DNA of 64,000 nt from Trichobilharzia regenti (taxonomy: Eukaryota; Platyhelminthes; Trematoda; Strigeidida; Schistosomatidae): assembly GCA_944472135.2 (NCBI GenBank), contig OX235270.1:144289632-144353631 (forward strand), written 5' to 3'. Below the pieces are notes generated by a model, which worked only from the letters and a program-made list of their open reading frames with translations, made no database searches and was not told the DNA's origin. The position numbers and the translations under genes are program-made. This document shows, one piece after another, positions 35,240-45,945 of this stretch. Position 1 is the stretch's first letter, and every line of letters starts with the position of its first letter.

Positions 35240-36185
35240 TTACTTCTGAGTCAGCCATAACTTCCCCACTTCGGTATTGAAGTCGCCTGCTAAAACAACT
35301 ACATCTGAATGTTTTGCTTTTCGCAGCAAATTAGACAGTTTCAAAGAGAAATCATCCTTTAGTTCATCCGATCTGCAGTCTATTGGGGCGTAAGCGGAGA
35401 CTACGAAAAGGCAACGACGGGTAGCGCCGTCTTTCCTTCTTTTAACACACCCATTCAGACGGACCGCACACATACGACTATCTTCCGGGATTCAGTCAAG
35501 AAGTAATTTTTCTGCCCTAACACTTAGTGCTATCCCTACACCTGCGAGTCCTTGCGAACTAGCTGAGGGGTCTCCTGACACTCTTAAAGTGAATTTTGCA
35601 AATTCACCTTTTGGCAGGGTGCGGTTGGGTTAAGTGAATGACTACACTCGGGTCTTGTATGCGTGTCTCCGAAACACAACATACATCCATGGCTCGAGAC
35701 GCCTGAATTCTGGCTAGTGACATCTGTTGTCCAATTTGGCCTGTTGACCTGACGTTAAATGCGCGAATATGAAGTTGGCGTCATGGCTCTCAGAGACTAT
35801 CGAGAGTGCTTTTCTGACTCTCGTCGTTACATACGGTCACACAGTGAAGGGAAGATGACTGACCGACCTCCTGAATAGTAAGTATTAACAGCAGGAGGGA
35901 GACAGGATGATGAGGGTGACGCAGACAAATGAGAGTGATGATCAAGTGGACTTCGTGTGCTTTTGGAAGTGTGTGGGTGGCTGTTACTTCCCGGCTTCTC
36001 ACACCGTGGAAGGTGACTTTTTTCGTAGGGTACCTAAAACAAGAAGAGAATTAGTGTTGCGTGACCGCAGACCCCAGGAGACAACTACTTGAAACCGACT
36101 ACACAATGCCTATCTGAACTGGCATTTTGGTTTGGTTCCGCATTAATAACTTCCCGCCAGCTACAGACCAGAGTAGGGTAAGTCG
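35240..36185 (-). mobile_element. LINE-III 5' part (right inverted arm)
   Basis: Minus strand: leader (36185-35830), then the endonuclease start, then an open frame at 35240-35473 with LFVVSAYAPIDCRSDELKD and VVVLAGDFNTEVGKL. These are the CYAPT-like and GDFN endonuclease boxes. Its first ~580 bp are the near-identical reverse complement of 29870-30430. It is truncated before the RT. Confidence 0.75.
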
Positions 36186-37130
36186 GGGTGTACCAATGGT
36201 AATGCATAGGTCTTTTGATGGTAATGGTTTCTGCGAACCAAAGTAACAGTGCTTTTCTCTGGGTATGGACTATTTTGAAAGCCTGACTAATATCCACTGT
36301 ATGTTTCGTGTACATCAGGTGTGTCTGGCTTGAGGTGTTACTTTGCTGCCTTTTAAAAGGAAACTTTTAAAGAAATGCACGGAGAATCCAGCTTCTTCTG
36401 TTTTTCCCTTCACCATGCTGTGTCAATAGAATACTAGATTTAATATTCTATAACATGCTAAGATATTGCCTGAAACAAACCTACTGTTATTATTACTATT
36501 ACTAATAATTATTATCATAGTTATTATTCACATTCTATACTTTGCACATTTTTGAACATTATTCATACTGTAAATGTCGAAATGTTCCTGTGGTTAATTT
36601 TACTTATATTTTGAGTAAAGTAGACACAACATTATGACAAATGCTGAAAACTCAAGGCTGTATTGTAAGTATTATTTCTGAAATAAAGACCATTATTGTT
36701 ATGATTATAATATCATTCATGGGGCATTCAAATAGGTCCATTTTACATCGAAGTTTGCGCTAAAGATACTGTCTAGAAAGGACAACGAAAGCTTCACAAT
36801 TGAACCACCTACCTCTTTAGAAAACAACAACATCACAATCAACTACCTAGGCTCACAAATCTTATCTACTATACATAGCACTTCCTGTAGTTTTCCATTG
36901 TCACCATGACAACAGCAAACTGCATCAACTAGTCCAATAAAGTATGAAAATTGCCTGTCAGCAGCAGTAGTTATGCCTAGTCGGCCGGGGTGTGGGGGGT
37001 CATGTATTCCTCTTACTTTATACAACGATTATAACTCTAAACACAAATGAAAATTGTTAGATTCTCCCTGCTCTCACAGCCCTACACGCTTACGAGTCAA
37101 CATGTCACCTAAAAGTGTACTTATATGTGA
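36186..37130. other. no gene recognised
   Basis: Mostly AT-rich sequence without a supported gene. A short stretch near 36835-36865 reads ITINYLGSQI, resembling the YLGS box after a LINE RT palm, so a small LINE relic may lie at 36740-36870. Confidence 0.35.
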
Positions 37131-37140
37131 TCGAAGGCAT

Positions 37141-37383
37141 CATCGGTGGCACAGCGGTAGAATGCTCGCCAACCACGCCACACGTGGTTCGGGGATCGAT
37201 ATCCGCCCGGTCACCGACGCACTCCTTTACCTCACCAAACTAGTAATAAGACTGGTAAAGAGGGAAGGTTGGGCATGAGGCCAGCAACCCCATCCCTTAA
37301 AAATAAATACCACTGCTACCGAAACTTCAAGCCTGTAGCTTGAATCAGCCCTATGTTCCACTGGGAACGTAAAGGAATAAAAA
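37141..37383 (+). mobile_element. tRNA-headed SINE with RTE tail
   Basis: The tRNA-like head (CATCGGTGGCACAGCGGTAG, box B partly decayed) is followed by a body with CACTCCTTTACCTCACC and the tail CCCTATGTTCCACTGGGAAC, then an A-rich end. It is flanked by the 7-bp direct repeat AAGGCAT (37134-37140 and 37384-37390). Confidence 0.8.
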
Positions 37384-37537
37384 AAGGCATAGGCCGACGA
37401 CTACCATTACTTGTGGCGTACTCTATATCGAAAAGCAGGAGAACTCAATTTTAGAATAAGCAAGGAGTTGTATAATGCAAAAACAAATAACTATTTTTAT
37501 CAAGTAAGAATTTATTCTTGAGTAGTACAACAATTTA

Positions 37538-37561
37538 TATATATATATATATATATACATA
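37538..37561. repeat. TA microsatellite
   Basis: A run of about ten TA units, just downstream of the PSMD12 stop codon. Confidence 0.9.
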
Positions 37562-37565
37562 TATT

Positions 37566-37772
37566 TTATACACCATGAATCATACGTTCTTTATTGATGA
37601 GATGTGAAGTTTGATTAATTAATGCCATTAGGTTCCGAGTATTGTAAGACCAATCGTTTAAAACTTCTTTGGGCATCTTTTTCGATGTGAAATGTACAAC
37701 ACCTTCAAGTCGATCAATTTTCGCGTAAACTGTCTTACTCACAACTAAATTCGATAAATACTCTTCTGCTTT
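37566..37772 (-). CDS. PSMD12: PSMD12 last exon
   Basis: 69 codons including the stop TAA (37566-37568). It reads KAEEYLSNLVVSKTVYAKID, then RLEGVVHF, LNDWSYNTRNLMALINQTSH and LINKERMIHGV. It matches the C-terminal helix of human PSMD12 ([46 protein letters not shown]). The acceptor is TTTTTTTAG, phase 0. Confidence 0.92.
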   Translation of the reverse strand, partial: KAEEYLSNLVVSKTVYAKIDRLEGVVHFTSKKMPKEVLNDWSYNTRNLMALINQTSHLINKERMIHGV

Positions 37773-37861
37773 CTAAAAAAAGAAAATACAAGACGTAGAG
37801 AGAGAGAGATAAAGAGAGATAAGCAAAATAAATTGCACATTAAGAAGAAAGGATATTTTAT

Positions 37862-37932
37862 TTTTTATTACGGCTTGATTCCACACTGTATTTTTGGTAC
37901 AAGTATGGAATTTTCAGCATGGATATCGGTGA
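37862..37932 (-). repeat. 5'-truncated retroelement tail, second type
   Basis: Near-copy of 2245-2310, including TTGATTCCACACTGTATTTT and CAGCATGGATATCGGT. On the minus strand it ends in an A-rich run. It lies in the last PSMD12 intron. Confidence 0.6.
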
Positions 37933-38002
37933 GTACTATTTCAAATCAGCATGCGATGGTTAAAATGGTCCTCATTCGCGAAATCACAAGAAATAACTAG
38001 CG

Positions 38003-38005
<3 letters not shown>

Positions 38006-38048
<43 letters not shown>
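38006..38048. repeat. TA microsatellite
   Basis: A run of about 20 TA units, directly left of a LINE-III fragment. Confidence 0.9.
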
Positions 38049-38050
<2 letters not shown>

Positions 38051-38054
38051 GCAT

Positions 38055-38810
38055 ATGCCAGTTTACGCCGTCTCTGGAGTAGACGTGATATCCGGTTATC
38101 GACCAAAGGACGGGCGTACTGCTCAGCAGTCCGCTCTGTCCTCCTTTATGGTTGTGAGACCTTGCCTTTGAGAGTGGAACACATGAAAAGACTGGCTAGC
38201 TAGCTAGCTATCTTTGATCATAGGTGTCTGCGTTCTATCTCCCGTGTGAAGTCGTATAATACGATGAGCAATATTGAGGTTAGGCGTCGAGTGCTAGGTA
38301 AGGAGAGGAAATCAATAGACGAGGCTGTGAACTTACATCGACCGAGATGGTTAGGACATGTGTTGCGCATGCATCCCTAGCCATCGCCGTCCTCAACGGG
38401 CAATGTTAGCTGACACAGGATGGGTCAGGTTGGAAACGAGTTAGCTAGTGGTGGTCAAACCAAAACATGGCCTCATCATTCAATGAAATCCGAAACAGTT
38501 AGTTTAATCCAATTGGGAAGGTGTAGACTGGCTTCCTGGTTGGGGTACTCGGGACGGCAAAACCAACTGCTGGTGATGTTTCTCAAAATCAGTCTCAATG
38601 GCTGGTGCAGATGTATCCAGTCCTTGTGACTTATAATACCCAACAAAACTACATTGTTCTTCGACATTACTATTCTTTTTGTCTCACATCTCTGTTCACT
38701 GTCTCTACTTTACATTTCCTTTTACTTTCTTTTCTTGCTTTGTGTGCTACATGGAGTGTGGCGATTTGAACTGCTGCACATCGGTGCAAAGTTTTATGTT
38801 GAAAACAGAT
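38055..38810 (+). mobile_element. LINE-III 3' fragment
   Basis: Broken plus-strand frames code for the tail after the RT: LSTKGRAYCSAVRSVLLYG followed by CETLPLRVEHMKRL, then RPRWLGHVLRMHP and GGQTKTWPHHSMKS. This LYGCETW...RWLGHVLRM arrangement is common in schistosome endonuclease-reverse transcriptases. The 3' UTR near 38760-38800 resembles that at 44215-44265. Confidence 0.75.
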
Positions 38811-39043
38811 ATATATATATATTTCTTCGCTCAATTCTTTTGCTTTCTAAATGTTCAAATAGATGTTTGCAGTGTATCTACTGATTCCCACACGGCTGAA
38901 GTGACGCCGACAACAACAGTGATCGTCTCTTGTGATTCGGTTCAAATAATCACCACAATTAATTTCACTCATTACCAGAGACAATTTTAATCGGGGAATG
39001 CAGACATCAGTGCGAGAATGAACACACACAGAGATAACTTTGA

Positions 39044-39082
<39 letters not shown>

Positions 39083-40395
39083 TGGGGATAATCCGTAGAA
39101 GATTGTCACTCCTTTGCTGACCATTCACTCGTTTTTCATGCATATGAACAACTAAATGGTCGTCAGAACAGAAGCAGTGATGTGTAAGTCCATACACCTA
39201 CAGCTTTCTAATGAATATATATTATGTCTGTATTATAAATAACTGACTGAACCAGCTTTTTTAACGTAGAACTCTGAACAAAAAAGTGTTGACAAACTTT
39301 ATTTGGCTTTCACTAAGATAGAGAAATAAATTCAAAGAAGTTAAAATAAACAGAAATGTAAGAGGTAAAAATAAAAAACACCGCTGGACGAGGAAGGCAG
39401 TAGTTTAGCATACGTGAAACACAATATCCTAGCCATCTCAATTCATACCGTTTCACATCTTCATTATTATACTTCCCCTTTCTAACTGACACTATGCTCA
39501 ACCTCAAACTTATCATATCGATGGAAAGAATTAACCAAACACAAGTGAAAAAGACAATAATATTCATCTTAAGGAATCTTGACACCATAATCTAGCCTCC
39601 TGTACAGTGGTAGGAATAGCTGATGATTTGCAGCTTAAGATTAATAAATACCGGTTGTCTGGTTCAAAGTGAGGTTGATTTCAACAAACCAAAAACATGA
39701 TGAGCGAAAGCTATTCACACATAAACTAACGGCTAAAACACTGAGTAAGACACTATGCAAAGTAATTCAACTGACTTATAAATACCTTATTGTCGCCCGC
39801 TACGCAAAGTCAGCCTCAAAATGGATTTAGACTCTACTGATTCGAATCTATATGAAAATACAAACGCCACCTGTAGTCTAAAATGAGACAAATGGACAAT
39901 ATGTGGTGCTTGGCTTCATGAGTTGCACGATCGTGACATCAATCACTGACAAAGAATAATCTGGCATCACAATGGGCCATATTCTTAACCAACCCAGTCT
40001 ATACAAATATATATCTCCCTGTGATAACCACAAATGCAACAGATTAATTGATACAATATCTTTGACCCCAAAGTTCAGTCATACGAAAATTAGGAAATCA
40101 GGAAAATAAGTCACGTTCTACTTCCAATTCACGGTGCCTGACACTTACCACGCTTCATGTCTTGACGACGCCATCTAACTTGTTCGACCTAAAAGTGTTA
40201 TGAGAAACGTACCCGACAGACAGCTACTACCTTGACGTCGTGGTCGGGCTTCCATATCGCAATGACCCAACAAGCTACACTGGCTGGAAATAATGTTTCT
40301 GCAGGTCCTACTATGACAGGAAGATTGTTAGGATAGTGACTAGACTAAAAGCAGTTAGTGTAAGACTTTTTTACAGTTTGCTGGGAGCCTGTGGG
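38811..40395. other. intronic sequence without gene
   Basis: An AT microsatellite lies at about 39049-39080. Otherwise I see no coding region or recognised element in this part of the PSMD12 intron. Confidence 0.5.
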
Positions 40396-40399
40396 CAAA

Positions 40400-40835
40400 G
40401 CGATACTGATGGGGAACAGAGATGTAACAGCAGTAAGGTGTTTCCTTCAGATGACCAGCATGCCACCTAGCTATGTTGCCTCTTCCACTCTAGAGAGAGG
40501 GGGTTAGAAAAGGTCAACCCCGAAAATCGTGCCCTACGGTGATCTGTAAGTGGCGGCAAGTTATTGATGCGGAACCAAACCAAAAAGCCAATTCAGATAG
40601 GCCGTGCGTGGCCGACTTCAAGCAGTTGTTGCCTTGGGGTCTGCGGTCACGCAACACTAATTCTCTTCTTGTTTTAGGTACCTTAAGAAAAATCACTTTC
40701 CACGATGTGGGCAGCCAGGAAGTAACAGCTGCCCAAACACTCCTAAAAACACACGAAGCCCTCGTGACCAGTCAGTCAGCACAAAAGGCATATACCATGA
40801 TACGACTGGCAGTACACAGTAGTACGACAGCCTAG
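40400..40835 (+). mobile_element. LINE-III 5' leader fragment
   Basis: Third copy of the leader seen at 29700-29990 and 36185-35900, with shared stretches such as GGGGTTAGAAAAGGTCAACC and TTCTCTTCTTGTTTTAGGTA. It diverges from the other two and ends near 40835. Confidence 0.7.
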
Positions 40836-41360
40836 GGGGAGTTTCAGCTGAACTGATCACAACCGGTGGTGTCGATTGTTACCATTCTTGTTTATTTTAT
40901 TACAGATATTCCACGTTCGCTAGCCTGAGCTGTTTCACTACAGTTCCAAGTCCTACATTAGCGATTTGCCTAGTCGCTTAAGAAGACAACTGTTACTCAA
41001 TCAACAACTAACATTCATTTCCATGCAGTTTGCAGTGAGGCATACCTGTTGTGTGACGAATAGTGATATTATTTGGAAATTTAAACATCAGTAGATCAAG
41101 CGGATTTTAAGTCTGTGACCCAGTGGTTGGAAATCGAGCGCCTAAACGTATGAGCCACACCTCTACTGTCAGTCACTCACCCATAAATTTTCACGTCGGT
41201 TGTTGATTAGGCTTTATATAAATAAACGCAAACTCAGCAACCACATTTTATGCGGCGGAACCCTTGTAAGTGGAAAAGTGTTTGAACACGTGACTTATTT
41301 ACTCCCATCTACAACTAAAAATATATAACTTGGACACTATGGTAGACTGTAACTCCATTA
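40836..41360. other. intronic sequence without gene
   Basis: No supported feature in this stretch. Confidence 0.45.
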
Positions 41361-41374
41361 CTGATAAGATTTTT

Positions 41375-41612
41375 AAGTGTTGGTTTGTAGGGATTTGATT
41401 GGTTACAGGTTTTCATCATGAGCTGACATTAGTTAGAGAACCATTGGATTGGCTCCAATGGCTTAGTGGTATACGAGCTCGCCTTGTAACCAGAAGGTTC
41501 TGGGTTCGAATCCCGGTGGATACGTACTGATGAAGAGTCTCAAACTAGGACAAAACAGCTGTCCAGTACTCCCAGGTTTTCCAATGGTTCTCTAAGTAAT
41601 GTCAGCTCATGA
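41375..41612 (+). mobile_element. foldback SINE with hammerhead-like core
   Basis: The insertion is flanked by the 12-bp direct repeat TGATAAGATTTT (41362-41373 and 41613-41624). Arms of about 35 bp at 41413-41447 and 41579-41613 are reverse complements with one or two mismatches (core GAGCTGACATTA, AGAGAACCATTGG). Between them lie a tRNA-like part (GGCTTAGTGGTATACGAGC as box A, GGTTCGAATCC as box B) and a hammerhead-like stretch at 41521-41572. Confidence 0.75.
41521..41572 (+). ncRNA. degenerate hammerhead-like motif
   Basis: GTACTG pairs with CAGTAC as stem I, GTCT-CAAACTA-GGAC forms stem II, and ACAGCTGT would be stem III ending in a GTC triplet. The core reads ATGAAGAG and AAAA instead of CTGATGAG and GAAA, so the relic would not be expected to cleave. 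Confidence 0.5.
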
Positions 41613-41633
41613 TGATAAGATTTTACTTTGATA

Positions 41634-42150
41634 AGCCACACACTGATGACGTTTCGAGCACAAACTATTGCCACTCATAATCATATCAAGTCACTACTCT
41701 CACAACTTTTTCCTTCATGTATATACATGAGTGGAATTCACCAGATATTTGAATAAAAATCAATATAAGATAATGTACATTCATAATTAATATGAATGTT
41801 ATTGATCAATTACAATCAGATGGGGAATAAGACTCATATTATTACCACCAGTCAGTCATATCAGAGGAGGATAATAAAAATCTTGAAATTCTATTTTAAT
41901 TCAAGTACATCACAACATTCTAACAAGTTACTTATTATTTTGACTATGAAAGCACTTGTCTTATTTTCCATCTAATTCTAATTGATGAATAACACTCGTA
42001 TTATTATTTTTGAATGTACCTTATCCTATAGTGATTTTTATTCAAATGTCTAATCACCAATTCCACACATGTATATAAATGAAGGGAAAAAGTTGTGAGA
42101 GTAGTGACTTGATATGATTATGAGCAGTAATAATTTGTCCTCGAAACGTG
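41634..42150. repeat. long imperfect inverted repeat
   Basis: The stretch at 41640-41780 is the reverse complement of 42010-42148 with perhaps 10-15% mismatches. Landmarks are TGACGTTTCGAGCACAAAC against GTCCTCGAAACGTGGTGA, and CATATCAAGTCACTACTCTC against its complement. The spacer is about 230 bp and AT-rich. This may be a foldback transposon or a pair of inverted terminal repeats; no ORF is seen. Confidence 0.7.
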
Positions 42151-42225
42151 GTGATCAATTAATATTACAACTAAAAAAGTGGACAGTTAGTATTCAACAA
42201 TTTATATTGCAGTAATACCTTCACA

Positions 42226-42470
42226 GTGCGTCGGTGGTATAGCGGTTAGCACGCTCGCCGATCATCCATATGGTCCGGGGTTCGATCCCCGGCCGGCGCA
42301 CTCCTTTACCTCACTGAGCCAGAGATAATCCTGGTAAAGAGGAAAGGTTGGACATGAGGCTAGCAACCCCATCCTGTAAAAATTAAACACTGCTACAGAA
42401 ACTTCAAGCCACTAGCTTGGAGCCCTATGTTCCACTGGGAACGTGAAGGAAAAATTATTATTTTATTATT
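42226..42470 (+). mobile_element. tRNA-headed SINE with RTE tail, best preserved
   Basis: Head with box A (TAGCGGTTAGCACGC) and box B (GGTTCGATCCC), body CACTCCTTTACCTCACTGAG, tail CCTATGTTCCACTGGGAACG and an AT-rich end. It is flanked by a perfect 13-bp duplication TAATACCTTCACA (42213-42225 and 42471-42483). Pol III-type promoter boxes make transcription plausible. Confidence 0.88.
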
Positions 42471-42784
42471 TAATACCTTCACAAAAGCGATCAAAAGTTG
42501 TGGAATTGTTAGCTAGTCAATCACTTTACATTTTTTTTACACCTCGCACATCAACGATGGATACATGGACATTTTAGAAACTAAAAAGTTACTGGAGATG
42601 AAACCAAATTTAGTATTACGAGTTCACATTATATATTTAGCCCATGGTGTTTTTTAAAAGAATGAAATAACATGAAATATGACCATTAAACAGTGGGCAC
42701 TAGGGTATATATATATATATAAACTAAGCGTAAAATAGTAATAAAGGATACTAATAAAGGTATGAATACTAAGCAAATACTTAC

Positions 42785-43028
42785 ATCAATGTCCAAGTCT
42801 AATAACTGTGCTAGGCGATGAAGACGAATTTTAGTATAATAACCAGATATTACACGAATGTTATGTTCAACCACTCATAGGTGTAAGTCACGCCAACGTT
42901 TATCAGACTCCAATGGATCAACTTTATTGTTAAATATGTCAGTTTCTGTGCGTAAGACAGATTCATACCGAATACAAAATTCACTCCAATTTAACAATTC
43001 TTGAGTAGTAAATGCTGTGAGCATATCA
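42785..43028 (-). pseudogene. PSMD12: PSMD12 PCI-domain exon with in-frame TGA
   Basis: 1 nt plus 81 codons between the acceptor CTCCTCCAG and the donor GTAAGT. It encodes DMLTAFTTQELLNWSEF, then DKRWRDLHL, a TGA at 42875-42877, then [18 protein letters not shown] and [11 protein letters not shown]. In human the residue at the stop is Arg (NRVVEHNIRI), so a CGA to TGA change explains it. The stop would remove the winged-helix end of the PCI domain and the C-terminus. Confidence 0.85.
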
Positions 43029-43069
43029 CTGGAGGAGATAAACAGCGTAAAAACGAAATTCAAAATAGT

Positions 43070-43775
43070 AATTCAGCATAGGAATATTTTAAAGTAGAAT
43101 AACGTTAACGAATATCCTCCAATCCATGTCACATGGAGTTTTAAGTTCAAAAGACTACTTATATAATGATTTTATTCAATTAGAATTTTCTAAAAATGCC
43201 TTATTTCAATCGTATGATCGTGAAGAAAAGAGGCATTAGTAAATGTGTTATCGTATTTCACATGTTTACTAAGACTGCAGAATTTAACGGCTCTTGGTTA
43301 CATTCCAAAAACTGACACCAAAATTTAAACCCATGAATTGGTAGAAGAGAAGATTTCAACGTTATAATCATTTCTTTCTGAAGTAATAAAAAAACTGCAT
43401 ACCCATCTACTATCTCAGAATACTGATCACCCCTTTTTGACCTTTAACTAAAGAAATCGGAGTACTTGCAAGTCCACAACAAAACACCATGATCAAAGAA
43501 AGGCAGTTTTTAGACCGCTAAACTTCAATTTGCCTAGCCTAAATGCCTGTTAACCGAGGATGAATAATGAGTCTTCGAATAATGACAAATGTCAACAACT
43601 GTGGCGCAGAAAGAGAGAAACACTCAGACCGATTGGCTTTATAGGAAGGATTTGTGATCATTACTGTGACGAGTGATGATATTACAAAGTCGCTATAACT
43701 CTAACTTGAAAAGAATACAATTTTTAGGAAAGCAATAACTGGGCGCAAATCTGAGTGACAGTAATATCCGTCCTG
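43070..43775. other. intronic sequence without gene
   Basis: No supported feature. Confidence 0.45.
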
Positions 43776-43779
43776 TCGA

Positions 43780-44270
43780 CAACGTGAAACCAAAGGTTAG
43801 TAAATGTCAGTGAATTTTTGATATCACTTCATCCCAACTGATAGAAGTCGATTCCGGCAGGACGCGTTGCACATGTTTAGCCACCGTCTTCTACGATGGT
43901 CAATGTTAGCTGACATAGGATTAGGGTGGAAAAGTATTATGGGTGGTAAAATCAAAGCCTGACATCAATCCACGAAGTCTTTGACTATTGGTTTTAGTCA
44001 GCCATGTAGGAATGCCCCAGACTTGCCGTTGTCCTCAGAGCGCTTCGGATGAATGACTGGTGATATGGCTCAAATTCGTCAATGGCTCAGATGCATTCAC
44101 TCTTTAGAAACCATCAGATCTATCAAATCCCAATTATTCTCCGTGTACTTATTCTCTTTTTCATGTATTTCTCATTTTAGTTTCTACGAATTTATTTCTC
44201 TACATTAGTATGCTTCACAAATTGTTGTAACTTAAATTGCTACACTTTGGGCAAAGTTCTACTAACCAGT
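43780..44270 (+). mobile_element. LINE-III 3' fragment
   Basis: DNA parallels 38370-38810: CAATGTTAGCTGACATAGGA, GTGGTAAAATCAAAGCCTGA (GGQTKTW region), then the 3' UTR with a TTGCTACACTTTGGGCAAAG-like end. Frames are broken. Confidence 0.65.
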
Positions 44271-45100
44271 CTCAGACAAGTGAGGTGGAGCTCAAACTCA
44301 GGACACTAGCTAAAAGTCAAGGGTTTAAAATCAAGAAGGAAGACCAAAAAGTACTGACGTCTAATCAAAAACAACAGGTATGGTCACCATTCGTCAACAT
44401 CTCTTATGATTATCAATACAATTAGTTCAACTTTTGAGTCTTTTATATGAGTTATATATATTAACAAGCTTACCAACGGGAACCACGTTTAAATTATAAT
44501 GTATATACTGTCCAATAGTTATTTCTAATTCATATAGCACTTGGGCATAATACTGAAGCAAAAGTAACTTCACTTGTGGTTAAGTTCAGCTAAACGTTTC
44601 AAGACAATGATGTCGGTTCACCTAGTTTTAAGACGATTATCCCATTAAGAGAGATGAAGATCGAGAATCCTATAAAAGGTAGTGTTATAAAGAAAGGTCT
44701 TATTTGTTGTCACAACAACAAGTCCACTGTGAAACAGCTAAAATCTTTAAATGATCACTAAAATTACGCAAATGTAACTGAAGAAACATTTCAATAAGCG
44801 ATCCAACCAATCCCTATGCAGTATGACTTGTTACACCTACCCAGAGTGGTGCATCACTAGATCCCTTGTGAGTGTTATATAGTTAAAACACCTCTCCCCT
44901 TTTTTTTTACTTCCAAAAGCCTTTTCAGTAAATATGTACAATCTTTGTGGAACGAAATCTGATCTTAACATATCTGGGAAGCTAGATATTACTACTAGCT
45001 TACGCTTAATGCCAGTTGAATAATCAAACTATTATAGGACGAAAAGAGTAACGCAAAACCCAGAGTATGCATAATATAAATTCAGAAATATTTGTATCAA
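44271..45100. other. intronic sequence without gene
   Basis: No supported feature. The short open frame at 44237-44425 overlaps the LINE-III tail. Confidence 0.4.
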
Positions 45101-45118
45101 GATCAACAGTGAGCTTAC

Positions 45119-45231
45119 AGGTAGTTTTGAATTTTTTCCATATCTTTCACCAATTTTCTACGGCACATCAAATCATGCTGCTCGTTGTCATAAGGAGACA
45201 GTAATAAATATACAATCACATGTCTAAGTAT
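45119..45231 (-). CDS. PSMD12: PSMD12 exon encoding YLLLSPYDNEQHD
   Basis: 37 codons plus 2 nt: RHVIVYLLLSPYDNEQHDLM followed by KLVKDMEKIQNY. It matches human [20 protein letters not shown] and KLEEIPKYK. The acceptor is GCCTTAG and the donor GTAAGC. Confidence 0.88.
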
Positions 45232-45263
45232 CTAAGGCATTATTATTTATAACTTCCAAATAC

Positions 45264-45548
45264 TTGTAGTCGCTTTGCATCATCCTCTTGTCTGCTTTTG
45301 GAGTTATAAATTTCCCAATAGTTTTTGCTTATGTTTAAGTAAACACAGTCATGGGCATTTAAGTTGACCATTAAATGGTAATACTTCAACTTCAAATTTT
45401 CGTTTTCGACATCAGCAAAAAACTTGGTTGATATTTTCCTGCTGGTGATTTGAGTGCGAATGAAGTCCTTTTTGGCTAAACAAAGTCTCATTTGTTCCAG
45501 CATGAATTCAACTTTTTCTCTTTTTTCCATCGAACCAAATATTTCAAC
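45264..45548 (-). CDS. PSMD12: PSMD12 exon encoding VEIFGSMEKREKVEFM...
   Basis: 95 intact codons in phase 0 on both sides. VEIFGSMEKREKVEFMLEQM, LAKKDFIRTQITSRKIS and LKLKYYHLMV are the most conserved part of Rpn5. The introns on either side are 29 nt (45549-45577) and 32 nt (45232-45263), both GT-AG. Confidence 0.9.
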
Positions 45549-45577
45549 CTGACATATCACATAATAAAACAACTTAC

Positions 45578-45681
45578 TTGAAGGTCCTGTAGCACTGTGG
45601 TAGCCCCATCAATATCACCACGGGACTCTGATCCGTGCTAACTCTTTAGTCAAGCGTGCTCTCTCGGTTTCGACATATATC
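45578..45681 (-). pseudogene. PSMD12: PSMD12 exon with 2-nt deletion
   Basis: The exon starts with IYVETERARLTKELARIR, matching human KIYVEIERARLTKTLATIK. It then loses the frame in an AG-rich spot (45629-45636), where 2 nt are missing. The remaining bases, read two positions over, give GDIDGATTVLQDLQ (human GDVKEAASILQELQ). It ends before the donor GTAAGT. The upstream intron of 31 nt ends in CG rather than AG. Confidence 0.8.
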
Positions 45682-45712
45682 CGCGAAAAATTCGACACGA
45701 AAACTATCTAAC

Positions 45713-45945
45713 CTTTCTGTAACACTTAGGAGAGCTTCTATCAACTCAAGTTTGGTTTTCTCGTCTGGTGTTGTCTCTAGATATTCCATAGCCTTCTGAA
45801 CCATTTTGGAAACGGCTTGTTTCATTTGGCCATGTTTTTTAGTCATTAGGATAAGCTGTTCATTGAGTCTGGACCACTGTAAACTGTCACCCAATATTTC
45901 CACGATAGCCTCCAGAAGTCGACCAGTGGATATTGCATCGGAAGC
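45713..45945 (-). CDS. PSMD12: PSMD12 exon encoding ASDAISTGRLLE...SVTE
   Basis: 77 codons plus 2 nt. The acceptor is CTATAATAG at 45946-45954. The protein reads ASDAISTGRLLEAIVEILGD, then LNEQLILMTKKHGQMKQAV and KMVQKAMEYLE, matching the TPR-like N-terminal half of Rpn5 (LNENIMLLSKRRSQLKQAV in human). The donor GTTAGA starts at 45712. A LINE-II 3' tail ends only about 15 bp upstream of the exon. Confidence 0.85.

Noticed and set aside
41455..41520. tRNA gene
   Set aside because: Boxes A and B are present, but the anticodon stem does not pair properly and the sequence continues into SINE body. The same holds for the heads at 33776, 37141 and 42226.
42875..42877. Selenocysteine or other recoding at the TGA in PSMD12
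   Set aside because: The family has Arg here, the change fits CGA to TGA, and other lesions occur in the same locus, so recoding is not supported.
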